Source of the DNA: an uncultured Kushneria sp.
Lineage (GTDB): Bacteria > Pseudomonadota > Gammaproteobacteria > Pseudomonadales > Halomonadaceae
Direction: 5' to 3'
Length of the DNA stretch: 64,000 nucleotides
Assembly: GCF_947497025.1 (NCBI RefSeq)
Contig: NZ_CANMFC010000006.1
Location: 186,001-250,000 of the forward strand
Below, in pieces: positions 46,087 through 55,545 of this stretch. The notes beneath the pieces were generated by a model. It was not told the DNA's origin. It did no database searches and was given only the letters and a program-made list of their open reading frames with translations. Both the position numbers and the translations under genes were made by a program. How positions within the stretch are numbered: the stretch's first letter is position 1; each line of letters begins with the position of its first letter.

Positions 46087-47985
46087 TCAGCGACCCAGGC
46101 GACGGCGAATCGACGCCTCGATGCCCTCGGCATCCAGCCCGCACTCGGTCAGTAATTCACCTGGTGTGCCGTGCTCGATGAAGTGATCGGGGATGCCCAG
46201 ATGCAAAAGGGAGGGCCGCATGCCGGAGGCCGCCAGCAGCTCGCCCACGCCACTGCCCGCCCCGCCGGCAATCACGTTCTCTTCAATCGTGACGATCAGA
46301 CCGTGCTCCCCTGCTGCAGCCAGAATAGCCTCGCTGTCCAGTGGCTTCACAAAGCGCATGTCATAGACCGTGGCGTCCAGCCGCTCGGCCACCTCGAGCG
46401 CCGGTGTCAGCAGGCTGCCAAAAACCAGCAGCGCCACACCCTGCTCACCCTTTTGGCCTTCACGCCGCAGCTCGGCGCGGCCGATCTCGATGGGTTCGAG
46501 GCCCGGTTCAAAGGCGGTGCCCGGTCCGGTACCGCGCGGATAGCGCACCGCCGCCGGCCCTTCATACTGATAGGCCGTGGTCAGCATGCGATAGCACTCG
46601 CGCTCATCACTGGGCGCCATGACCACCATGCCCGGCACACAGCGCAGATAGGAGAGATCCAGCGTGCCGTGGTGGGTCGCGCCATCCTCACCGACCAGAC
46701 CGGCCCGGTCGATGGCAAAGGTGACGTCCAGCCCCTGCACGGCGACATCGTGGACCAGCTGATCATAGCCGCGCTGCAGGAAGGTGGAGTAGATCGCCAC
46801 CACCGGCTTGACGTCTTCGCAGGCCATGCCGGCGGCCAGCGTCACCGCATGCTGCTCGGCAATCGCCACATCGTAATAGCGCTCCGGATACTCCTTCGAG
46901 AAGCGAATCATGTCGGAGCCTTCGCGCATGGCCGGTGTGATGCCGACCAGACGCGCATCACGTTCGGCGGTATCGCACAGCCACTGGCCGAAAACATTGC
47001 AGAACTTGAACTTTTTCGGCGCGGGCACGGGCGGCGCCTCGGTCTTGTCTTTCTCGAGCTTGGTGATCGCGTGATAACCGATCGGGTCGCCTTCGGCCGG
47101 CTCGAAGCCCTTGCCCTTGCGGGTGACGATATGCAGAAACTGCGGCCCCTTGCGGTTTTTCAGCTCGCGCAGGGTGCGAATCAGCAATGGCAGATCGTGG
47201 CCGTCGATGGGACCGACGTAGTTAAACCCCATCTCTTCAAAGAGCGTGGCCGGCGTGAGCATGCCCTTGACGTGCTCCTCGGTGCGCCGGGCGATATCCA
47301 GCGCGCCGGGCAGATGCGACAGCACCCGCTTGCTGCCCTCACGCGCCGCCACATAGGGGCCGCTGTTGAGAATACGCGCCAGGTAGGTGGCCATGCCGCC
47401 GACGTTTTCCGAGATCGACATCTCGTTGTCATTGAGCACCACCAGCATGTTGGCATCGACATGACCGGCATGCGCCAGCGCCTCGAACGCCATGCCGGCC
47501 GTCAGGGCCCCGTCACCGATCACGGCACATACGCGCCGATTGTCACCGCGGGTGCGTGCCGCCAGCGCCATGCCCAGCGCTGCCGAAATGGAGGTGCTGG
47601 AATGTCCCACGCCAAAGGTGTCGTAGGGCGACTCCTCTCGACGCGGAAAGGCCGCCAGACCCTGATAGCGGCGCATGCTGTCCATTGACTCGCGCCGTCC
47701 GGTCAGAATCTTGTGAGGATAGGTCTGATGCCCCACGTCCCAGACCAGCCGGTCGTGGGGGGTGTTGTACTGTTGATGCAGTGCGATGGTCAGCTCGATG
47801 ACCCCAAGGCCGGCGCCAAAGTGACCGCCCGTGCAGCCGACGCTGTAGAGCAGATAGGCCCTGAGCTCGTCGGCCAGACGCAAAAGCTGCTGCTCATCGA
47901 GACTGCGCAGATCCGAAGGCGCCTCAATACGATCCAGCAGCGGCGTGGCCGGTCTTGTAGTAGGTATATTGTCAAACAGCTTCAT
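46087..47985 (-). CDS. dxs: 1-deoxy-D-xylulose-5-phosphate synthase
   Basis: This 632-residue thiamine-diphosphate enzyme catalyses the first step of the MEP isoprenoid pathway. It has the N-terminal [35 protein letters not shown] and the TPP motif [15 protein letters not shown]. The pyrimidine domain has the catalytic glutamate in [13 protein letters not shown], and a transketolase C-terminal domain follows. It lies downstream of xseB and ispA on the same strand, the usual cluster order, and also provides the precursor of thiazole used by ThiG. Confidence 0.96.
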   Translation of the reverse strand: MKLFDNIPTTRPATPLLDRIEAPSDLRSLDEQQLLRLADELRAYLLYSVGCTGGHFGAGLGVIELTIALHQQYNTPHDRLVWDVGHQTYPHKILTGRRESMDSMRRYQGLAAFPRREESPYDTFGVGHSSTSISAALGMALAARTRGDNRRVCAVIGDGALTAGMAFEALAHAGHVDANMLVVLNDNEMSISENVGGMATYLARILNSGPYVAAREGSKRVLSHLPGALDIARRTEEHVKGMLTPATLFEEMGFNYVGPIDGHDLPLLIRTLRELKNRKGPQFLHIVTRKGKGFEPAEGDPIGYHAITKLEKDKTEAPPVPAPKKFKFCNVFGQWLCDTAERDARLVGITPAMREGSDMIRFSKEYPERYYDVAIAEQHAVTLAAGMACEDVKPVVAIYSTFLQRGYDQLVHDVAVQGLDVTFAIDRAGLVGEDGATHHGTLDLSYLRCVPGMVVMAPSDERECYRMLTTAYQYEGPAAVRYPRGTGPGTAFEPGLEPIEIGRAELRREGQKGEQGVALLVFGSLLTPALEVAERLDATVYDMRFVKPLDSEAILAAAGEHGLIVTIEENVIAGGAGSGVGELLAASGMRPSLLHLGIPDHFIEHGTPGELLTECGLDAEGIEASIRRRLGR

Positions 47986-48079
47986 AGCGCCTCAATGGCC
48001 TGTCAGGGTCCTGTCCCTGGCCCTGTATTGCCCCGGGACATCAAAGGGTATCTTGTCCGGCACGCAGCCGGGAGTCGTC

Positions 48080-48979
48080 TCAGTGATCCCGCTCGATCAT
48101 GTAGCGGGCAAGGGCTGCCAGCGTCTCGCCGCGCTCGCCCAACGGGGCCAGCGCCGCCAGCGCCTGGTCCAGCAGGTCGCGGGCCCGGAGACGGGCCTCT
48201 TCAAGACCCAGCAGCGCCGGATAGGTCGGCTTGTCACGCAGCGCATCAGCCCCCTGAGTCTTGCCCAGCACCTCGGTCGAGCCGGTCACATCCAGAATGT
48301 CGTCCTGAATCTGGAAGGCAAGCCCAATGGCCCTGGCGTATTCGCTCAGGGCCTTGAGATGCACCGGCTGCACGCTGGGAGCCGCCAGTGCCCCCAGCGA
48401 CAGCGCCGCCTCGATCAGGGCGCCGGTCTTGTGATGATGAATGGCCATCAGCGCCTCAACGTCGAGCTGGCGACCCACGGCGTCCAGATCCAGCGCCTGC
48501 CCCCCGGCCATGCCGGCACGCCCGGCACAGCGGGCAAGCGTTGCGACCATCTCGGCCGCCCGCGGCTGTCCGGTATCGGCCAGCACCTCAAAGGCCAGCG
48601 TCTGCAGGGCATCACCGGCCAGCAGCGCCGTGGCCTCGTCAAAGGCGCGGTGGCAGGTGGGACGCCCGCGGCGCAGATCGTCATCATCCATGCAGGGCAG
48701 ATCGTCATGAACGAGCGAGTAGGCATGGATCAGCTCAATAGCCACGGCCGGGGCATCCAGTAGCGCGTCATCTGCCTCCAGTGCCTGACCGGCGGCGTAG
48801 ACCAGAATGGCACGCAACCGCTTGCCACCGCCCAGCACGCTGTAGCGCATGGCCTCTTCAAGCCGCCCGGCCTGCGCAGGCGCTGCGTTTTCCAGCACCG
48901 TGTCCAGCTGCATCTCGATCCGGTTGCGCAGCGTTGTCATCAGCGCTGCGACATTTAACCCCGCCGTATCCACAGTCAT
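48080..48979 (-). CDS. ispA: Farnesyl diphosphate synthase
   Basis: This 299-residue prenyl transferase makes farnesyl diphosphate from IPP and DMAPP/GPP. The first aspartate-rich motif is LVHDDLPCMDDDDLRRG and the second is FQIQDDILDVTGS; YSVLGGGKRLRAILVY is at the N-terminus. It lies 10 bp after xseB and 94 bp before dxs. Confidence 0.95.
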   Translation of the reverse strand: MTVDTAGLNVAALMTTLRNRIEMQLDTVLENAAPAQAGRLEEAMRYSVLGGGKRLRAILVYAAGQALEADDALLDAPAVAIELIHAYSLVHDDLPCMDDDDLRRGRPTCHRAFDEATALLAGDALQTLAFEVLADTGQPRAAEMVATLARCAGRAGMAGGQALDLDAVGRQLDVEALMAIHHHKTGALIEAALSLGALAAPSVQPVHLKALSEYARAIGLAFQIQDDILDVTGSTEVLGKTQGADALRDKPTYPALLGLEEARLRARDLLDQALAALAPLGERGETLAALARYMIERDH

Positions 48980-48989
48980 GTCTCACCCA

Positions 48990-49304
48990 TCATGCGTCAT
49001 TGCTCTCGTGCGAGTTGTCATCCAGCGGCGGCGCCTTCAGCGACCCATCGCCCTGCTCCAACAGCTGTTGTACCCGCAGTTCGGCCTGTTCAAGCCGCGC
49101 ACGAGCGTCACGCACCAGCGCGATGCCTTGCTCGAAATCTTCGAGCGAGGCTTCAAGACTCAGATCCCCCGATTCCAGGCGTCTGACCAGATCTTCAAGC
49201 GCGGTCAGGGCACCGGCAAAATCGGACGGGGTTTGCGCCGCGGGCGTCGATGACGCCGCAGCAGCCTGATCATTTAAATGCGCGGACTCGGACCGTGGTG
49301 TCAT
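48990..49304 (-). CDS. xseB: Exodeoxyribonuclease VII small subunit
   Basis: This 104-residue small subunit of exonuclease VII degrades single-stranded DNA together with XseA. The conserved part is FAGALTALEDLVRRLESGDLSLEASLEDFEQGIALVRDARARLEQAE, from about residue 28 to 75. There is a non-conserved Ala/Thr-rich N-terminal extension of about 25 residues. It is the first gene of the xseB-ispA-dxs cluster. Confidence 0.93.
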   Translation of the reverse strand: MTPRSESAHLNDQAAAASSTPAAQTPSDFAGALTALEDLVRRLESGDLSLEASLEDFEQGIALVRDARARLEQAELRVQQLLEQGDGSLKAPPLDDNSHESNDA

Positions 49305-49689
49305 GCGTCATCCTGTTAACGCCGGTACATGGCTTGAGATCAAGGCGCCGGCAATCATCAGGCGCCGACAACCTGCAAGTATACACATCCGTTAGGCTTT
49401 TGACGCCGCCCGACCCGCGTCTCAAGGCACGGTACAGACGTTTGTGAAAGGTGACCACATGCACCGAATTCATCCAGCAGACGCAGACGTTTCAATGTGC
49501 CGCGCACTGCAGGCCCATGCACCATGACCGGCGCCATGATAGGATAAGCGCCCCGCCGAGCCGGGCCATCCGGGCAGCCTCTCCCGCTGTTGTATCGATG
49601 CCCATACGGTTTCGGCCGATATCGGGCCGCGCCCGCTATCCCTACTTCTACTTTCCCTCAGGCCAGCCGATTAAAGGGTTGATGCGCAC
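49305..49689. other. Divergent intergenic region between xseB and serA
   Basis: No convincing gene lies in these 385 bases, which should hold the promoters of the divergent xseB and serA transcripts. A near-palindrome CGGCCGATATCGGGCCG (49613-49629, perfect core CCGATATCGG) about 65 bp upstream of serA could be an operator. I cannot name a regulator for it. Confidence 0.45.
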
Positions 49690-50937
49690 ATGGCTAAAAC
49701 GTCTCTGGACAAGAGCAAGATCAAGGTTCTGCTGCTCGAGGGCGTCCACCAGTCCGCCGTGGACAACTTTCAAAATGCCGGTTACAGCAATATCGAACGT
49801 CTGACGACGTCGCTGAGCGAAGAGGATCTGATTGAAAAGATCCGCGACGCCCATTTCATAGGTATTCGCTCGCGCACGCAATTGAACGAACGTGTGCTGG
49901 ACGCCGCCGAGCGTCTGGTCGCCATCGGCTGTTTCTGCATTGGCACCAACCAGGTGGATCTGCCGGCAGCGCTCAAGCGTGGCATCCCGGTGTTCAACGC
50001 GCCCTACTCCAATACCCGCTCGGTAGCCGAACTGGTGCTGGCCGAGAGCATCATGATGCTGCGTGGCATCCCCGAGAAAAACGCCCGTGCCCATCAGGGC
50101 GGCTGGCTGAAGTCTGCCAACGACGCCTTCGAGGCCCGCGGCAAGACGCTGGGGATCGTCGGCTACGGCAGCATCGGCGCGCAGCTGTCGGTACTGGCCG
50201 AGTCGGTGGGCCTCAACGTTATCTATTACGACACCATTACCAAGCTGGGCATGGGTAATGCCCGGCAGGTCGGCAGCCTTCAGGAACTGATGGCGCGCGC
50301 TGACATCGTGACCCTGCATGTGCCGGAAACGCGCTCGACGACCTGGATGATCGGACGTGACGAACTGGCCCTGATGAAACAGGGCAGCTACCTGATCAAC
50401 GCCTCGCGCGGCAAGGTTGTGGATATCGAGGCGCTGGCTGAAGTGCTGGAGTCCGGCAAGCTGCTGGGCGCGGCCATCGATGTCTTCCCGGTCGAGCCCA
50501 AGGGCAACGACGAGGAGTTTGTCTCGCCACTGCGCAAATTCAACAACGTCATCCTGACCCCGCACATCGGTGGTTCCACGGTCGAGGCGCAGGAGAACAT
50601 CGGTGTTGAGGTCTCCGAGAAGCTGATCACCTTCTCCGATAACGGCACGACCATCACTTCGGTCAACTTTCCCGAAGTGGCCCTGCCGTCACACCCGGAC
50701 AAGCACCGTCTACTGCACATTCACGCCAACGTGCCTGGCGTGCTCTCGGAGATCAACCACGTACTGGGCAACGAAGGCATCAACATTTCTGCCCAGTTCC
50801 TGCAGACCAATGAAGAGGTCGGCTACGTGGTCATCGATGTCGACAAGGCCTACGGTGAACAGGCGCTCAACGCTCTGCGTGAGGTCAACCATACCCTGCG
50901 TACGCGCGTGCTTTATTCCCAGACCGATAGTGAATAA
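49690..50937 (+). CDS. serA: D-3-phosphoglycerate dehydrogenase
   Basis: This 415-residue cytoplasmic enzyme starts serine synthesis from 3-phosphoglycerate. The NAD-binding loop is LGIVGYGSIGAQL (154-166). The catalytic Arg-Glu-His set lies in SRGKVVDIEAL, DVFPVEPKGND and LTPHIGGSTVEAQENIG. A C-terminal ACT domain (LLHIHANVPGVLSEINHVL) is the allosteric serine site, as in E. coli SerA (410 residues). The ribosome site is weak (AAGGG, rather far). A 26-codon membrane ORF follows 33 bp downstream. Confidence 0.95.
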   Translation: MAKTSLDKSKIKVLLLEGVHQSAVDNFQNAGYSNIERLTTSLSEEDLIEKIRDAHFIGIRSRTQLNERVLDAAERLVAIGCFCIGTNQVDLPAALKRGIPVFNAPYSNTRSVAELVLAESIMMLRGIPEKNARAHQGGWLKSANDAFEARGKTLGIVGYGSIGAQLSVLAESVGLNVIYYDTITKLGMGNARQVGSLQELMARADIVTLHVPETRSTTWMIGRDELALMKQGSYLINASRGKVVDIEALAEVLESGKLLGAAIDVFPVEPKGNDEEFVSPLRKFNNVILTPHIGGSTVEAQENIGVEVSEKLITFSDNGTTITSVNFPEVALPSHPDKHRLLHIHANVPGVLSEINHVLGNEGINISAQFLQTNEEVGYVVIDVDKAYGEQALNALREVNHTLRTRVLYSQTDSE

Positions 50938-50970
50938 TTCGTGGCCAACCGGCCCGGAGGGAACAGTGCC

Positions 50971-51051
50971 ATGAAGGATCCGCGGCTTTTAATCGTGATC
51001 GTGGCCGGCATCGTCCTGGTACTGTTTTTTGTCTTTGCCGCGCTGGCCTAG
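50971..51051 (+). CDS. 26-aa single-pass membrane microprotein downstream of serA
   Basis: This 26-codon ORF starts at an ATG preceded by GGAGGG with a spacing of about 10 bases. It encodes a charged start (MKDPR) followed by an uninterrupted stretch of about 20 hydrophobic residues (LLIVIVAGIVLVLFFVFAAL). It sits 33 bp after serA on the same strand and before a strong hairpin at 51081-51112, so it probably shares the serA transcript. The strong ribosome site and clean membrane helix make translation plausible. The function is unknown. Confidence 0.55.
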   Translation: MKDPRLLIVIVAGIVLVLFFVFAALA

Positions 51052-51080
51052 TGCCTGACAGGCAGGTCACCACGGGCCAT

Positions 51081-51112
51081 CAGCGGGCGCGCTCTTCAAG
51101 AGGCGCCCGCTG
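51081..51112 (+). terminator. Strong hairpin after serA and the microprotein ORF
   Basis: A perfect 10-bp stem (CAGCGGGCGC/GCGCCCGCTG) contains a further CTCTT/AAGAG pairing in its loop, giving a long near-continuous hairpin. There is no T-run after it, so it may be an intrinsic terminator of lower efficiency or a 3-prime-end protector. Confidence 0.6.
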
Positions 51113-51345
51113 TCGTGTCAGCGGCGTCCTCGCCACTTTCTCTCCCCTTTTCATGACGTATGACCCTCATTGTCCGTCTGACCTGCCTCTCCGTTTACAT
51201 CCCGTATCGATAAATCGTTGGCCGCCTATCGCTTCGCTTTCTACACTAAACCACTGGCTGGCAGGATGTCGGCCATCGCCAATCATTTCTGCACTGCCAT
51301 GATGGTTCAATCATCAGTGGCCGGGTATGCTAGGGAGAAGAAATC

Positions 51346-52512
51346 ATGAAGGCACTGGTTTATCAGGGCAGCAACGACGTTCGCGTTGAAAATGTTCCCG
51401 AACCCACGCTCCAGCAGGACGATGACATTGTTCTGCGCGTGACCTCGACGGCCATCTGCGGCTCCGACCTGCATCTTTATCGCGGCTCGATGCCGGCCAC
51501 CGAGCCTGGCGATATCTTCGGCCATGAGTTCATGGGCATCGTCGAGGAAGCCGGCTCCGCCGTCACCAGCGTCAAGAAGGGCGACCGCGTGGTCGTACCG
51601 TTCGTGATCGCCTGTGGCAGCTGCTTTTTCTGCCAGCATTCGCTGTATGCGGCGTGTGAGACCACCAACCCCAACGAGGGCGCGGCGCTGAACAAGAAGT
51701 CGATTCCGGCGCCGGCGGCGCTGTTTGGCTTTTCACACATGTACGGCGGCATTCCCGGCGGTCAGGCCGAGTACGTGCGCGTCCCAAACGCCAATGCCGG
51801 CCCCTATGCCATCCGGGACGGCCTGGACGACGAACAGGTGCTGTTCATGTCGGACATCCTGCCGACCGGTTATCAGGCAGTCCTCAATGCCGGCGTCAAA
51901 ACGGGCTCGAGCCTGGCCATCTTCGGGGCCGGCCCGGTGGGGCTGATGTCGGCAGCATGCGCGCGCATGGAAGGCGCCGAGCAGATCATCATGATCGACA
52001 ATCAGCAGTACCGTCTTGATTTCGCGAAGAAGGCCTACGGCGTCGAAACGCTCAACTTCGATCAGGTCGAGGACGTGGCCGAGGCGATCATTCAGCTCAG
52101 CGAAGGCCGTCGTGGCGTGGATGCCGTGATCGATGCTGTCGGCTATGAGTCCAAGGGTCACGGCGGCAAAATGCCGGCCATGAACAACTTTGAGGTCGAA
52201 AGCAGCGATATCGCCCTGCACCAGTGCCTGGCGGCCGTCCGTCGCGGCGGCAGCATCAGCATCCCGGGCGTCTACGCCGGCGCCGTAAATGGCTTTTTGA
52301 TCGGGGATTTCTTCGACAAGGGGCTGACCATGAAGGGCGGCCAGACCCACGTTCATGATTATCTGCCGACCCTGATGGAGGCCATCGACCAGGGCAGACT
52401 CAAGCCCGAGGCGATCATCAGCCATCGCATGAAGCTCGATCAGGCTGCCGAAGGCTATCGCATGTTTGATGCCAAGGAAGATGACTGCCGCAAGATTGTG
52501 CTGACGCCGTAA
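51346..52512 (+). CDS. Zinc-dependent alcohol dehydrogenase, formaldehyde-dehydrogenase-like
   Basis: This 388-residue medium-chain dehydrogenase has the catalytic zinc site TAICGSDLHLYRG with FGHEFMGIVEE, and the structural zinc site ACGSCFFCQHSLYAACE with four spaced cysteines. The NAD-binding loop is IFGAGPVGLMSAACARMEGA. The DLHLYRG form and the length resemble the glutathione-independent formaldehyde dehydrogenase group. The ATG has GGGAG upstream. It is monocistronic with its own terminator. Substrate unknown. Confidence 0.87.
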   Translation: MKALVYQGSNDVRVENVPEPTLQQDDDIVLRVTSTAICGSDLHLYRGSMPATEPGDIFGHEFMGIVEEAGSAVTSVKKGDRVVVPFVIACGSCFFCQHSLYAACETTNPNEGAALNKKSIPAPAALFGFSHMYGGIPGGQAEYVRVPNANAGPYAIRDGLDDEQVLFMSDILPTGYQAVLNAGVKTGSSLAIFGAGPVGLMSAACARMEGAEQIIMIDNQQYRLDFAKKAYGVETLNFDQVEDVAEAIIQLSEGRRGVDAVIDAVGYESKGHGGKMPAMNNFEVESSDIALHQCLAAVRRGGSISIPGVYAGAVNGFLIGDFFDKGLTMKGGQTHVHDYLPTLMEAIDQGRLKPEAIISHRMKLDQAAEGYRMFDAKEDDCRKIVLTP

Positions 52513-52533
52513 GACAGCCTGCGCCATCACGCC

Positions 52534-52561
52534 AACGCCCCGGCCCCGCCGGGGCGTTTTT
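52534..52561 (+). terminator. Terminator of the alcohol dehydrogenase gene
   Basis: A perfect 11-bp stem (AACGCCCCGGC/GCCGGGGCGTT) with a 3-base loop ends in five T, about 20 bp after the stop. Confidence 0.9.
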
Positions 52562-52633
52562 GCGTTCCCGTTTTCACGTTCATCGCGCTACGCTGGTGCG
52601 ACCTGTCCGCAACCACCGATGGAGCATTGCCAC

Positions 52634-53515
52634 ATGTCACACAACACCACCGTTGCCGTTCTTGGCCTGGGCGCCATGGGCCACGCCTTTGCCGCCAACC
52701 TTTTAAACAATGATCTGTCGGTACGGGTCTGGAACCGCACCCGTTCACGGGGCGATGATCTGGCCGAACGTGGCGCGATTAACGCCAACAGCGCCGTTGA
52801 GGCCGTCAGTGGTGCACGATTTGTCATCACCATGCTGCCGGATTTTGACACCACCCATGACGTGCTGCTCGGTGAGGGCAATGCCCTTGAACACCTGCCC
52901 GAAAAGGGCGTGGTGATCCAGATGGGCACCATTGGTGTGGAACAGACCGAAACGCTGATTCGCGAGATCAAAACGGCGCGCCCGGATGTGGTGTTTATTG
53001 ATGCGCCGGTTTCCGGAACGAAAGCGCCCGCCGAGCAGGCCACCATTTCGATACTGGCCAGCGGCAACCAACAGGCGGCCGACGGGATTGAGACGGTCTT
53101 CAACGCCATCTCGAAGTGGGTGGTCTGGCTGGGAGAGGCCGGGCGCGGCTCGCGCATGAAGCTTGTCGTCAACGCCTGGCTGATCCACATGATGCAGGGC
53201 ATTGCCGAAAGCGCGCGGCTGGCTGGAACGCTTGGCTTTTCCACCGATGAGTTCTGGTCGGTGCTCGACGGTGGCCCGCTGGCCGCCCCCTACGTCAAGG
53301 CCAAGCTCGACAAGATCGGCAATGATGAGTACAGCGCCCAGATGGCGCTGGCGTGGGGACTCAAGGACGCTCGGCTCGCGCTGGAAGCCGCCGGTGAGAC
53401 CAACCTGCCGGGGCTGGTGCGTATCAGTGACATCTGGCGTGACGCCGTCGATGCGGGGCTGGGTGAGCAGGATATCGCCGCCGTGCATGACTATCTGCGT
53501 CGACGAGACAGTTGA
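52634..53515 (+). CDS. NAD(P)-binding beta-hydroxyacid dehydrogenase family oxidoreductase
   Basis: This protein of about 293 residues of the 3-hydroxyisobutyrate dehydrogenase/imine-reductase-like family has the nucleotide site VAVLGLGAMGHAFAANL, the substrate loop DAPVSGTKAPAEQATISIL and the catalytic lysine in RGSRMKLVVNAWL. The ATG at 52634 has TGGAG upstream and is preferred over a start at 52619. It is monocistronic. Substrate is unknown; a small hydroxy acid or imine is expected. Confidence 0.87.
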   Translation: MSHNTTVAVLGLGAMGHAFAANLLNNDLSVRVWNRTRSRGDDLAERGAINANSAVEAVSGARFVITMLPDFDTTHDVLLGEGNALEHLPEKGVVIQMGTIGVEQTETLIREIKTARPDVVFIDAPVSGTKAPAEQATISILASGNQQAADGIETVFNAISKWVVWLGEAGRGSRMKLVVNAWLIHMMQGIAESARLAGTLGFSTDEFWSVLDGGPLAAPYVKAKLDKIGNDEYSAQMALAWGLKDARLALEAAGETNLPGLVRISDIWRDAVDAGLGEQDIAAVHDYLRRRDS

Positions 53516-53670
53516 TTGAAACTGCCGTGCTATCGAATCGGGACCCGGACCTTCGCATTCGGGTCCTTTTTTCGTCGATCAATAACACAACATGCACGAA
53601 ACAACACAATTCCTTGATGCTTGAACCTTCATACTGCTGTCACATTAACTTAATTTTAATCTGGTAATTC

Positions 53671-54477
53671 ATGACGTCCCTATCCTCTCGATATGACAGC
53701 GGGAGCCCCTCCTTTCCCATCATCCGTGAAAGTCTTGTGGCCCTTGTGGCACTGGCGCTGGTGGTACTCACCACCATTATCACCTTCGTCATGCCGCTGG
53801 GTATGGAAGACAGGATCATGCTGTCCATCAATCAAATGGCCCGCGACAGCGCGCTGTTTGATTACCTTATGCACATACTCAGCTACCAGAAGCTGATTTC
53901 GGGTGTGCTGCTGGTCGCAGGCCTCTGGGCGCTATGGTTCATGCCCTCGCTGCTAGCGCGCCGTACCGAGCTTCTGACCTGCAGTGTGGCCGCCTTCGGG
54001 TCGGCCGCGCTCAGTCGCATCATGCAGCAGCTGACGCCAGAGCATCCGCGCCCGCTGCAGGATCAAGCGCTCAACATGACACCGCCCACCGGCGTGGATG
54101 CGCAGACGCTGCACGATTTCAGTTCGTTTCCCAGTGATCATGGCGCCGTCTTTATCGGACTGGCCTACGTCATCTGGCGTTTGCATCGCAGGCTGGGTCT
54201 GGTTGCGATCGCCTTTGCCGCTCTGCTCTGCTTTACCCGTATCTACCTAGGCTATCACTTCATTACTGATATCGTTGGGGGCGGCGCACTGGCCATCCTG
54301 ACGGTTCAGATCGCCCTGCTGGCGCCCTTTCAGCGCATTGGCGGCTGGCTGACCGGCTTCAGCCAAACGGCGCCTCACTGGTTCTATCCGCTGACCTTTG
54401 TGGCCTGTTATGGCATCGCCACCCTGGCCGAAGAGCTCAGGGAAATAGTCGGCGGCCTGCTGCGATTCATTCTGTAA
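53671..54477 (+). CDS. PAP2-family phosphatase, intact tandem copy
   Basis: This 268-residue membrane phosphatase has about six spans. The three PAP2 motifs are an N-terminal HPRPLQ in place of K-x6-RP, FPSDHGAVF (PSxH) near 153, and TRIYLGYHFITDIVGG (SR-x5-H-x3-D) near 190. Thr replaces Ser in the third motif. Members dephosphorylate lipid phosphates such as undecaprenyl diphosphate or phosphatidate at the outer face of the inner membrane. The start ATG lacks a clear ribosome site. The next gene downstream is a degenerate copy of the same family. Confidence 0.85.
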   Translation: MTSLSSRYDSGSPSFPIIRESLVALVALALVVLTTIITFVMPLGMEDRIMLSINQMARDSALFDYLMHILSYQKLISGVLLVAGLWALWFMPSLLARRTELLTCSVAAFGSAALSRIMQQLTPEHPRPLQDQALNMTPPTGVDAQTLHDFSSFPSDHGAVFIGLAYVIWRLHRRLGLVAIAFAALLCFTRIYLGYHFITDIVGGGALAILTVQIALLAPFQRIGGWLTGFSQTAPHWFYPLTFVACYGIATLAEELREIVGGLLRFIL

Positions 54478-54637
54478 GCTCTGATTTTTTCGAAAATTCA
54501 TACCGCCTTCGGGCGGTTTTTTAATACCTGAAGGGTTTATTTACCCAACGATACAAAGAAAATCTCGTTGATACAGTGAGTGGCAGGTTTGTTAACCATA
54601 CTTCGACACCCTTAAGAAAAACTTCCAATGAGTATTC

Positions 54638-55465
54638 ATGTTGTCTCGTTTTACTACCGCTATCGCTACCTCACCTGACACTGATCGCGCCAGTGTAAAC
54701 GTCCATCCGCCCGCCGACTCACCCGCCTAGCTCAGAATGGCAATCGCGCTGGTCGCCTTTGCGATCCTTGCACCACTGGCGCTGTCAGGCACGACGGCGG
54801 AATATGCCTTCATGAGCTTCATCAATCAGTCGGCGCAGCATAACGAGCTGCTGGACTATCTGATGAATGCGTTTTCCTATCAAAAGCTGATTACCGGCGT
54901 GCCGCTGTTGGCCGGCATCTGCGCCATCTGGTGCATGCCCTCCCTGATCGCGCGTCGCGGCGATATTCTGATTTGCACTCTGGCTGCCTTTCTCACCTCG
55001 CTGGTCAGCCGCGTGATGCAGATATTCATTCCGGACAACCCGCGCCCCCTGCAGGATGAAGCGCTTGGCATGACGCCGCCTTTTGATATTTCGCCGGAGT
55101 TTCACGACCTCACTTCCTTCCCCAGCGACCACGCCGCCGTCTTTATTGGCCTTGGCTATGTCATCTGGCGCTTCTGTCGCCCGCTGGGCGTTATTGCGCT
55201 GATGTTTGCCGTGCTGGTGTCCTTCTCACGCGCCTACATGGGTTTTCACTTTGCCACCGATATCATTGCCGGCGGCCTTTTGAGCGTTATCGTGATCGAA
55301 CTTGCTCTGCTGACGCCCTTTTGACGCATTGGGGCCCGGGTTGCCGGCTTTGGGCAGACGCATCCCCAGTGGTTCTACCCTCTGGCCTTTGTAGGCTGTT
55401 ACTCCATTGCCACGCTGATGGAAGAGCCACGGGAGCTGCTCACTGGCCTGGCGAGCATGATCTAG
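54638..55465 (+). pseudogene. Second PAP2-family phosphatase, broken by two in-frame stops
   Basis: The frame from an ATG at 54638 to a stop at 55463-55465 matches the intact PAP2 gene next to it over its whole length but contains TAG at 54728-54730 and TGA at 55322-55324. Between the stops an open piece (54737-55324) encodes about 195 residues with intact PAP2 motifs: NPRPLQD, FPSDHAAVF, SRAYMGFHFATDIIAGG. After the TGA the frame continues with FGQTHPQWFYPLAFVGCYSIATLMEE, clearly like the end of the intact copy. Both stops could come from single C-to-T changes. The shortened middle protein might still be translated and active, since all three motifs are inside it. Confidence 0.8.
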
Positions 55466-55495
55466 CCGCGCCTGATGCGATGCCTTTAAAAGAAG

Positions 55496-55536
55496 GAGGC
55501 GCCCCCGGCCAAAAGGCTCGGAGGCGCCTCTTTTTT
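55496..55536. terminator. Bidirectional terminator between PAP2 pseudogene and symporter
   Basis: A perfect 8-bp stem (GAGGCGCC/GGCGCCTC) with a long loop ends in six T on the plus strand; the minus strand has CTTCTTTT. It lies between two convergent units and can end both. Confidence 0.8.
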
Positions 55537-55545
55537 ATAGCAACC

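Noticed and set aside
55322-55324. Selenocysteine or programmed read-through at the TGA in the second PAP2 gene
   Set aside because: There is a second in-frame stop (TAG at 54728), no SECIS-like hairpin was evident, and the intact paralogue has glutamine there; simple decay is more likely.
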